Positions 25,701 through 37,700 of a stretch of 64,000 bases of DNA are shown piece after piece. Source of the DNA: Nemopilema nomurai (Eukaryota; Cnidaria; Scyphozoa; Rhizostomeae; Rhizostomatidae). The translations under genes and the position numbers were made by a program. Numbering within the stretch: the first letter of the stretch is position 1; each line of letters begins with the position of its first letter. The stretch spans positions 1 to 64,000 of the forward strand of contig PEDN01001359.1 of NCBI GenBank assembly GCA_003864495.1, written 5' to 3'. The notes below the pieces were generated by a model. The model saw nothing but the letters and a program-made list of their open reading frames with translations, was not told the origin of the DNA and made no database searches.

Positions 25701-28700
25701 ATAGCGGTATTAAACAGATTTAATCATGCGCAAAGGCTAATGATAGTGCATGCACAAAAAGGCAGCACGTACCGCAACATCTTTCTTCATTGCCCTCCAA
25801 TGAGGAAGAAGACATTCTAGCAACTGCAGGCAGTAATTCACAATGCCCTTCTCGGCTAGGATCTTCGCCACAGTTTTGCCTGGTTTCGCTTTCACTCGCG
25901 CTTCCAATGACTGCCAAAAAAGAGATGTTTTCAGGCGTACAAACACAAGCAATCAACAAACGACAAACGATATTTTCCGTTCGAATACGTAAACTCTGCG
26001 TTACCTCAACCGATCTACTTTGCGACATAAGGACGCTGAAGAAGCGAATTATGACGAGTTGGACTTCACGCTTTGGACTTCGCTCGGCGATGTTTGAAGG
26101 CACCTGGAAGGAAATGCATAACAATATTAGCAATATTTGCAACATTAACTTCCTTTAACATTATACATCAGCAGTTACACCATGTTAGATTATGTTACAA
26201 ACAATCAGCAAACAGAGTTTTCTGGAGTAATAGGGGTGAAAATAGAACAATGTAAGAAAATGGTAGCAAACATATTTCAGCATTGCTTCTATGATTTCGA
26301 AGATATAAAAATCATGCAATATCTATCGAAAATGAATACCAACCTCCGCATCGAGATCTAAGACATCAAGACAGGCAGACACAACTTTCTCTAGGTTTTG
26401 CTGGTCTTCTTCTGAGTCCGTCAAACTTGAGCACAACATCAAAAGGACCTGTGACGTCAAAACAGCATATTCAATCATATAAAAATCTAACAGAAGAAAA
26501 TTGTAAGCATCAACAAAACACGACTCTTTCTTCTATTAACCTAGAAGCAAACAATAGAAGAATTTTTGGTTGTCAGTTATTTCTGGCTTACTGATAACAT
26601 AACAGCACAAATATCCTTGCCCAGGATACATGAACGGAGCCAGCTCCGGCCAATGCCCAATTGTTCTCAGCCATTACTGAAACTGATTGCCTGGACCTGC
26701 TTGACAAAACTCTGGTTTTTCTCTTTTATTTGTCGAACTGTCTATGAACACATAGAGTGCAACTTAGATTTTCCTCGAAAGTCTACCGCGGGACAACCCC
26801 CTCTTCCCCGCTGTGAACATTAGGCTCATGACAAACCTGAAGAAATGGAATGGCCTGGACGCCATCAGCAGACTTGAGATCTTGCAACCGATCGATGAAC
26901 AAGTTGAAAATTTCACCCCACGAAGCTTCTAGCGCCACGTCTGTTATTTCCACGACCTTGCTCTTCTTTGATGACGGGGGGCATGATCTCTCTGAGTCGT
27001 GTGAACCTCTTCGCAGTCTTGCTGCCTCTCCGGAGGCAACCAGTCCATCATGCAAAGCTGCACTGCCTCCGGATTCCGCTGTTCCTATGTAGCCTGGGTG
27101 GAGGGCAAACCAGTGAGAAAAAACCGGAGAAATGTTCTTATATACATTGCTCTCACTACAGATTGACTCGCTGAGCATTGATACAAATGATTAGCTAGCG
27201 CAAGTTGAACTTGATATAATTCGGACGTACGAAAGCAGCTTTAGTCGATTAAACCCCGAAAATTTTACCAAAGTGTTTTAGACGCAAGACCATCATAACT
27301 CTATCGGTATCAGCTTGTAGGCCCTTCCCTGCATCAAGAGTACACTACTGGCATGAAACTAGGCCTGAAAATCTTTAATGTTACCTAGAAACTGGCATGG
27401 TAGCTTTCGCATGAATACTGAGCATGAAGGAAACATGCTTATAAACAAGTTTGCTCTCCTTGAATCTAATTACGTCTTTTAATCATGAAAATATGAGAGC
27501 ATTGTCATTAGGACCGTTCATAGACCCCGAATTGCACAATGGCGAAGAGCATGACGTTTTCCTGATGGCCCCCCGGAACACCTACCGACGACCTGGTCAC
27601 TCTCTTGCATGATCGAATCGTCGAGATCCTCGGGTAGCGGCCCATCGGTGTCGTCCTCAAGGTCCACGTCGTCTTCGTCGTCCTCGTCTTCGTCGTCGAC
27701 GTTCTCGTTGTCTTGGTCCTGCAGACTCAAGGCTAGAGCCAGCTCCATGACCGCGTCGTCGCCTGGGTGAACAAGGTTGTACGACGTAATCAAGCGGTAT
27801 GCTTCAATAAGGAGAAAACGTGTCAGGCGACTACTCCTAGGTGCCTAATAAACGGGGGGGGGGTGGGGGGGGGTGCAATAAGCGGGGGTCGGAAATCTAA
27901 GGAATATCTAATAAAAGAGGTTGAGAAAATCCCGTAGGATAATGGAATGAAGCCTAAGAAGAACGCAGCTACGAAGACTTGTTGAGAATGGAAAAAATCA
28001 AAAGATTAAGATGCGGGGGGTGTGAACGAAAACGCGGGACTGCTCATTAACTGCTTAATCGCTGGCCAATTTTACGATTCTACTTGTTTTTTAGCTTCTA
28101 ATTTTCTCCCCTTACTGGGCATATTGGAAAGCCATTAGGAGAATACAAGTTGACCTCTAAAACAATGGGGAAAAACAACGAGCGTCACCTCCAAGAAGAA
28201 CCTGTAGTCCATTTTGCTGAGGCTCCAGCTCCTCAATAACAGCCTCAGCGAAGGAGCTATTCTCTTGTATCTCCGGTTGTGGTGGTTGCTGATAGAAACA
28301 GAAACTTGATTAGCAAAAACAGGGAGCTCCTAACAGGAATGAGCAGGGCATACGAAATTCAACGGTGGCATGCCACCTTATGCGCAAAAAATTGGAAAGG
28401 CTGGAATGAAAAGATAAATAGATGATTAAAGATAAAAAGGATTAAAAGCATTAGCCCAGGAAGGCCGGAAAACAGGCATATAAGTAACACCTGCTCATTT
28501 GCTTCCGGAATTTCGTCTTTCAAAGTTCCAGCCTGGCTTAAATCTTCTACTACCGGACTTTCACTCTGAGCCGGACTCGGATCGGAAACCACTGTCACCT
28601 TCCTTCTCAACTGCATTGCTTGCGAGAGACCTTGCTTTGCTGCAAAGCTTATCTTTGCGTCCTAGAAGGGAGGCAAAATAATTCAGTTGTACATAAAGTA

Positions 28701-31700
28701 AGGAAAGTAAGGAAAGTAAGGAAAGTAAGGAAAGTAAGGAAAGTAAGGAAAATCTGCTTTCTGCCAGCAAATGTTTGATGCTGGGTTCGCAGAGTTGTTG
28801 TGTTTAGAACGGGCCACCAACGTCAGCAGGCCACCTTGACTTGCTAAAGATCACACTGTACCATAGGTGTGTTTGTGACTATTGTGCAAAATACGGGGGT
28901 CCAAATATATAACGAGCAAAGCCACAGGGGGTGAATCCACAGAAACGTACATGTGAACAAATGTAAATTGTTAATTGAGTCTTATTTTCCTAATTGCAAG
29001 CTTACAGCATATACAGCTGAGCGTGACCTGAAACTCGCCTACGCACCTTGCTAAGCAGCATGTTGATGATGATGTCCATGAGTTTCCGGAACCTTTCCGC
29101 GTCCCCAAGCAACACGGCGAACAGAACTTCCACTAAAGCTTCGATCGTGCCATCCAGGGTCCCAATGGCTAAAAGCAGCAAAAGTCTGCCCGTTATGTCT
29201 ATTACTTATTTACTTATGTCAGCAAATCAAAGTTTGATTGGTGATTCGAAGCAACAGAATCATCGAAACGCTGTAGCGCAAAGGTCCTTTACATGAACTT
29301 GAAATAACGCCCAAAATGCAAGCTTATATCCATGTCAAGATGACACAGGAATGTCCCCAAAAAGGGCCTTCCCTTATGGAGAAACTTACCGCGAGCTTCG
29401 ATAGGGGCCAGCATGTGGTTAACGGGTCTGGCGGCGTACAGTTTCCAAAATGACGCCATCAGGCTATCAAGAACATCGTTGTCTTTGTCAAATTCTAAAA
29501 TGAAGTATACAGACAAGATCTTTGGTACCCTTTAAATAGCAGAATAACTTTAGTTGAAGCAGTAAAATATAACCAGTATTGGAAAGTCATACAAAATCAT
29601 TCTGCAAATGGCAACCATAGTATATGGTACCTGCAAGCGATTTGATGAGATTTTTGGGCCTTGCATTTCCCACAGTCCTCGCTATACTTAGCAGCTCTTG
29701 AATGGATTCGATATAGGTTGCGTTTGACACTTGCTTGTCGTCTGCGGTGGCGCTTTTGTATCGATTCAAAGCATACATGACTTGAGCATCATCCTGCAAA
29801 ACAACAACAGCAACATGCTTTGTAACCACGCAACCTGAATAGATCACAAGTATCACATAACTAGGGAATACCTTCACAGCCAAACCCATGTAGAACAGGA
29901 ATTTACGGTGAGCTTTCAGTGAACGTTAGTGATTGCATGTGTATAGTTGTAAACACCGTTACTGACAAATAAGAAATGGGAAATGCAAACAATCTTCTTT
30001 ATGACTTCGCATCAAGATGACAAAGAAAAGTTATTGTATCTCTCATATGCTCTATAGGTTGCTTAAAATCGCGCCACGGAGTGATTTCACAAAGCCATCA
30101 CACATATACACGTATAGACAACCAATTCTTGTATCATTAGGACAAAATAACAGGTTGGTATGGCTTGATACGAACAATCAAATAAAAATTTGCTCAACTT
30201 AGCATAATCATACGAAGAAACTGATACCAAAGCATCACATCTCGCAGAACAGAACAAACTGATACAGGAAGCCAAAGTGGCTCTCGCCCCAGTAAATACT
30301 TTTCAGTGCAGTGAATTATTTTCCTTTTTCATTAAGATTTGATACAACTTTTTCTGACTTGATAAAAATGTCCAACTTTCCTGTCCCCACCAAAACAACT
30401 ATCGAAGCTGATAGTGGACCAAAAGCTTATGACTTAAAGTTGGTAGTGATAAAGATACAAATACCTTTTTATCAAAAAAATCGTTCTTTGACCCGAAGAG
30501 AGACGCCATCAAGTTCTTGGCTTGGTGCTGCAGCCGGGAGGGGCCGCGTGCCGTCATGAGCTTCGTGGCGAACTCCAGCAGCTCTTTATTGAGAGGCGCC
30601 TGCTCATCGGCAGGAAAGCAGATCAAATGGTCGTTCAGCGTCTCTAGGAGTGTCGTGAGAAGCCTGCGGAGGAGCGGAATTCGTTAGCAAGTCGAAACAT
30701 GGTAGCTTCTCAACAGACTCATATTCTATAAAGAATTCGCAACGTGAACAGATAAAACAATTCACATTCAAGTCGTTGAATAAACGTTCTATCGATGGCA
30801 TGAAGGTTTACAAAGCCATTCTGTAAAGGATAACAGGTCCAGAAGATTGCCGATATATGGAAAGACTCATATTTCAAAACTGGCCTAAACTCGTTTGGGT
30901 AGCTATAATTGTACGGACATCACCCAATACTGCTTCTTAAATATTTATGCATTACAAACAGACGGTTAGCATGACCATGTCAGAGGGATGATAAAAACTA
31001 CTTGATTGAAGATTCCAATCTCATGACAAATAGATTCCAACTAATCGCTGATATAAGTAAGCGAAGGGCGTCAAGTCTTGACGATGACGTCACTTACGGC
31101 TCACTCATGGACACATCGACGTACTCAGCATGATCGGGAGGTCTAGTCGGCGACCCAGCCTCGTGTGGAACGTCCGCACCTTGCGCTGCAGTCTCGTGTG
31201 GATCCTCAGGCCATCCGAAGGTCTCTTTAGTCTTGCAATGCACTTTAATCGAGTCGATCATATTCACGCCAGAAGAATCAGACGATGGACCAACTGAAAT
31301 TCGAATGACAGTCATGTCATGCAATCATGCAAATGCAGTTATAAAAAGCAGGTCTTTCAAGTTACTTCAAGAGATTGAGACCTAATTTCAAACAATGCAA
31401 CAGGCTTTGAAATAAAATTCAGTCATTAAACCATTTGCCAGCCAATTTAGTCATTTACTATTTAAATGAAAACACGCTGGATTACAGTAGATTTAGAGAC
31501 TTACTAAAAATCATAGCTCAGAAAGGATAAATTATTGTCAAGATGTTTTGAAGACTAGTTTTTTAATCGAAAACGTCAGTTAACGAAACTGTCCGTTTAC
31601 AAATATCATTCGTGATACCATTTTATGTGACAAGAAACCTTCTTAAATAATAATACAGAAGATTTAATCAACAGTATTCAAATATCAAAGTCATGATAAA

Positions 31701-34700
31701 GAAACACATCCATACGTTCACAAAGAAGGGCATAGAGATATTAAAAAAGAGTAAAAAGCATCTCCTTTTAGAGAAACTGTTCTAGGTTGCATAACGATCT
31801 ATACTATAAAAACTTGAAATACCCAGGAGGTGGGGTGTCATGCTTTTATGCAAATGGCTCGTTCGTAGGAGCCAAATATAGAGATGTAGCTCATAAATTG
31901 TGGATTTGCATCCTCTGCTGGTGAAGTCCCCATTCAAAAGGCCCTGGCATAGTTGAGGTCGGTGATGGCTTTTTGAATTAAGCAGAACACAAGCACAACA
32001 CCCGATTGGGCTGATTTCAATGAGAAATTAATGTAGGCGGGAACGTTTGCACGATCTATCTAGGAAGAAATTAATCCGAGCATTTATGGGAACTATAAAA
32101 GCTTAAATCGCTTTGACGAAGAGAGAACATAAATAATTCATTCGAAGCAGAAAATTAAATTGCCGTTTACAAAACTTCTAAAAACCATTGTTTTCTGACC
32201 CAACAGAAAAAAGCCCTATTGTGAAAGTCTGTCACTGTTGTTTCTTCCCAACCTGGGACAGCCTTTTTTAATACTCTGCAGAAAAAGAAAAGCAATTTCT
32301 CTTGTTACAGCTAACAAGGCACTTCCGTGCAAATTACTTTAGATATCCTTCGGTAATTTGAGTTTTTTCATAGTTTCTCGTAATACCAATCAACACCTTC
32401 TTACGCCAAGGTCAAACTCACTCCTCATGCATGGCACAGCTAACTGGAGTCAGGTCATCTAAACTTAGCATTGGAAAGCCACAGTTGTATAGAGCATATT
32501 TGTTTTGCAACCCCCGCCAAACGAGCTATTTCCTGTAACGAGCCATGACTGATTCTCAGAACATTTGCCTGAGCAAGAACTCTGAACATTTGTCAATGCG
32601 CATTGCCACACTGTTTTATTTTGCGTTCTTGAAAGCGAATTGCCCGGCCTTCGTTGTGAGGTACTAGCTATCGGCACTGCACAAAAAAGTGATTGATAAA
32701 CATATTAGTTTGTCAATTAGGTTACAAAGCTATTTGGGTAAGGGAGGGGACCACATTTTCAACACTTTTATTCGGGCAGTTGGTGCAAACAAATCCCCAC
32801 TTTTAGGGCAACGCTCAGCGACTCAAATATGTGTTAAAAGAAGAAATGGGTTAGGTGTGTTGGAAATCACTAAACAAAGAAGCCAATCTTTTAAATAAAT
32901 GAGGCGTAAACAAAATGAAGGAAGTTGCGTTACATACACGTGACCGTGATCTTCTTGTCGGCCGTGAGCGACTCGGCTTTTGTGAATGGAATGTCAAACC
33001 AACGACCCCTGCTCAGGCGCAATGGGATCACCCTGCCAAACACTTCCACGTAGGTTGGGGTCTTTTCGAGGGAACGCATGCCAACGTGCACACGAATGCC
33101 CACCATGACATTGGAAGAATTGGTGTTGGAGATGTCAATCTTGAAGCCACTGGCCTAAATAACAACAAACGTAGCCATGAGCTTCGCGGTGTCCCTGCTT
33201 TGTTGAGTGGGGATGTAGTGCAGGAAGTGAATGTTCTTGATAAATGTGCATTACATAAGTATATGCGTATGAGCGATGGAATTTAAGGTGAAAGGAAAGA
33301 TGACGAAATGTTGCAATCCTGGTCATCTTACCTTGGTACTGGCGATGTACATCCCAGATGTATTAAGGCGATGCTTGACTTGTTGGCCGTTGTAAATATG
33401 CAGGATGTCACTACCGCCAAACTCTATATCGTTTGTTGCTTGGCAATGCTCAAAGAAATCAATTGGGAACGAGGCAGCGTTGGGCTGTATCGATGACGTC
33501 ATAGCTCGCGAGGTTTTGGTCTTCTTTGGAGGAGGAGTTACTGGTGCAAACCTAAAATAGAGGTGGGAGTATGACAATAGAAACAAAGTGTCGATACAAA
33601 TAACTATGCATAACCCTCCCCATTTCTATTCGTATTAGGATTAGGTAAGCCCTTGTCACTCAAAGAATATCGGAATGCCAAGCAGAGGTATTTGCAAATA
33701 AGGGTAGTTGTGATTGATTACGTCACTGGAATTTTGGGAAACGAAACCCATCTAGAACGGAGAATCATTGCTAATTCCTTGGGGTGTAGCGGTAATCGTT
33801 CCTTTGTATCTTGATGATTATTACTCACGCTTTTGGCCTGAACTTGCTTTGAAGCCAGTAGTTGGCGAACTCCTTGTGGGCGTTGTAGATGCGGAGGCTG
33901 CCGTCCTCAAGAAGAACAATCATGGTCGTCTTCTGCTGAACTGTGGTGTCGGTGCTTCTGGTCAGCGGAAATGTGTGGTAGTAGCACACGGCGTCTTGTA
34001 TCTTCGTTTTGGACGGGGCGCCTTTGATTTCTTGGATCTAGCGCAGAACACAACCACAATCATTTAAGCGGGTGAAGCAAATGCAACCAGTAATTATGTC
34101 ATAAAGGTATACATATATACGCAATACCAGTGGTACACGCGATGAAGCGACGTGAATACGATACTAAAACAACATGTTTGTGGTGTATACAACAGGAGCG
34201 GCCTAACATTAACTTGCTGTCGTCTTGTTCCATGTACCACTGTAGCATAAAGCTCTGCAAATACAGCCCTCAGCACACACATGTCAAATAACAAACAAAA
34301 ATATTCATCACCTCCAGGGCTATTTTAAAGCAGAATGGTACAAAGTCCAGATAACCAAACCTGGTAATACTCTGTCTTATTTTTCTTATATAATTAGATG
34401 ATATAATAACGTCATTTGAGAAATGGTCGACATGTTCATATCTTGGCCCGATGACTTTGGCTGTGACTTTACAAGCATTAACAAACCAATGAAAAAAAAA
34501 TAAAGGAAATTAGTATTCGATTTTAAAATGCAAAATTTTACTATAAGACTAAATCTGACTGAGGCGTAGCGAGCTCATAGGGTAACCACTTACCAGGATC
34601 TTTTCTGGTCTCACCATAACCAAGACTGGGTTGCCTGTGCTTTGGTTGACGCAGTGGAGTAAGCCAGGCTGCCCTGCTATTTCATGCCATTGGCAGAGCG

Positions 34701-37700
34701 CCGAGTGATTCGAGACCACAGTTGAGAGGTTGAAAATCTTCTCCATCTCCGAAAAGGACTGATTTGGCACCCCAATGAAGCTTTTGCCTTTGAAAAGGAC
34801 AGAGAGGCAAAATTAACAAACGCTTGCTATCTTCAGACGTTGCATTCAACCAAGCTATACCAGATGTCAATTCAATAATACCAGCATTTGTAGAAGTTTC
34901 TTTGTTTCTCCTTCTTTTTGTGCTTCGTTTTGTGCCTGGAAGCCAGCTTCTTCATTACAAAATCATGCCGTTATCTCAAAAAGCACGTGCTATTTTTTGC
35001 GGACCCGTTTCTTTGTTAATCACAATTATAAAGTTAATCACAACGAATAATCACTCGAGATTTAAAAATGAAATGTGAGGCCTAGGCCAGGTAAACTCAC
35101 CCTGCGAGTAGCTGAAGAAAACCAGCTTCAGGACATGTGAATAGTACAGGGAGACGCCGCCACCAGCAACTTGCCCGTTACTGTCTTTGAGTGTTGGGTG
35201 GGAGATGGCTACGGCATCCGTTAAGAAGAACGCGCCACCAGATGCGTTGCTGGCTTCGTTCATTACCTCCGTGTAGATGTGCCCATGAGAGGACATGACG
35301 GCAATCCTCAGTGAAGCACCATCGTTGATAAACGTCGCATCTCTCACCTTACCACCGGGGAGGATGTAGTAGTAGACGGGGGAACTCACCGACACTGACA
35401 AGTCATAGACCTGAGAGAGAAATCAATGCATGCAATTAAAAAAGTCGATAGAAGCATGCATTGGTAGAAGGTAAGCGGGGCATGCAATAGCAGAAGGTAA
35501 GCGGAGGCATGCAGTGGTAGAAGGTAAGCGGAGGCATGCAATAGCCGAAGGAAAGCGGACGCATGCAATAGCAGAAGGTAAATGGAAGCATGCAATCTTG
35601 GGATTTTAGAATGCAAAAAGGTCAGATTTTCGTCAAAAAAGCCAAGTGTCTTACCCTGATATTTCCCTGTGTGGTATTGTTGCGAGAAATCTGTACCGAC
35701 AAATGTTATATCAGGCAGCAAAAAACCGAAGCATCAAGAACAGATACAAAAATGTTCAAAGTCAATGGCTACCTTCACGAAATCAGCGGTGAGAAGGGCC
35801 AGCTTTGCTTGCTCTCCGGCCACCCATATCGCTTTGATGACGAAATTCCCTGTCTCCAACTGCAACGGCAAAGCTAGATGGGATGCGACAGACCCAGAAT
35901 GCCCGTATGTAATCACGTGACAATCTTTGAGTCCGCAGACAGCGAGAGCATCGTCGTTTTCTGGGTTGCTGTGGATAGAGACGATGGTAAAGGGCAGAGT
36001 CGTTGACGACAAACGGTTCAAGGTCAGCTTCCTGCTTGCCGTATCCGGTTGCTTGAGAAGTCCGGAAAGTTGCAGGATGGTGATCTGCGAGGAAGGAATG
36101 ACGTAAGTGATGGCACATACACCCGTCCATGTCAGTATTGTGTCAAATCAATTGTAGACTGCAACGTCACGAATAAATAATCAGATCGGGGGGTTACCTT
36201 TCCTTTCTCGTGGGTGACAGCAAGGTGCTGCTTCTTGCCGTTGGCTGATGCCATTAAGCACATTGCCGAGTGCCTCAACACGTGGGCATTTATGAGCTGC
36301 CGCAGAGTCTGGCCCTGCTCTCCGCTGAAGTTCAGGCGCACGCTTTCAAAGGCTCCTTCTTGAGATCCAAGTATTGGAATCTAAACGAGTTGCGTTTAAG
36401 TAAGGTTTGGTGCACTTTTAAAATAATGACACGGATTAAAAACACATCAGCTAACACTCTTTCCAGGTTTTCTCCCCGGAAAATTCAAGCAAATCTACAA
36501 AAATTACGTAATATCGCAAGTGTCCACACTATTCTAAATGGTTAGAGAGAAATGAAATTCGACCATCGTCACGAAATACACAGTAATGGCGATGACTATA
36601 ATGATGATCATGCTTAAAACAAAAATCCAGCTGAAGAGTGATTACTGACCATGAGTTGATCTGACGTTTGCACAACTTTTTCACTGGTGTACAGGAATTG
36701 CAATGACTGGTGCATTGTCTGCATATTCTGGAAGCAGTCCCACAGAAACTTACTCACATTGTCTCTATAATCTTGTAGGTCCCTCAAAAGACTCATGTAA
36801 GTTTCCATGAACTTCTCGCTTCTCAAAAGGTCAATAAATTCGTCTTTGGACTCCTACAAACAATGAAACAGGTAGTTTTTTCAAAAAAATGAAAAGTAAT
36901 ATTGATACAAGGTAAACTACTAAAAAATGACGAGATGTGCTTCAAAACATAGCAAAAGCCACATCATTTTTGGTAGAGTTCCATATTATCACAACCGTTC
37001 AATTCAGCTCCCTCTCTTTATAGGCCATTTTAACCAATAAAAGTTAGGGGATGTGAATATTGACGCAAATATTAATATTGTAACAGTCGCAAAGAGACTA
37101 GAAAGTGACCTTTACTCGATGGGCACGTTCTCTTACACACCCTTATACACCCTCTTTGCAGCTCTAGATATACGTATTGTTGATACAGATTAGCCAACTA
37201 GCTACCTTGAGCAAATTTGACAGCAAGTGAATGAAGCTACTGTCTTGATACCAGCCGTCGGCAGAGGACTTTTTATCGGCGCTCCTGCCTCGGGTTATAT
37301 CAGGCTTCGTTTCGGCTGCGGCTCCAGCCCGCTGCCGTCTGTCCGACTCTGTGCTGTCAGACGACAAGGCTGTGAAGGGCGACGACGGCATGCCGCGAGG
37401 GCCAGAGAAGCCGGTGGCCGACGTTCTCTTTGTCATTGCCTGTAGAGGACAGTGAAGGTGCTGATTGCGCAGACAAAAAGTAGGGTAGGCAAAGCATGTC
37501 AACAAGAAGCAATATCGGTGGTTTGAAAACGATAAAAGGTAAAAAGGCAAAAAGAAGGGTTACAAATGTAGTTGGTAAATGTAGCTGATAGGTTCGATTA
37601 TTCACGAAAGGGAAGAGAAAGGGGATTCTACCACCTCATGATCTATTTCGCAAAATTAATGCAGACAATGGATTTGAATATTTTAATTAGAATCAACATT

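Noticed and set aside
26850..27174. Plus-strand frames over UBR4 exon 44
   Set aside because: Shadows of the conserved minus-strand exon.
32465..32677. Minus-strand 70-codon open stretch, Cys/Ser-rich
   Set aside because: No in-phase splice sites between UBR4 exons 35 and 36, which join correctly without it.
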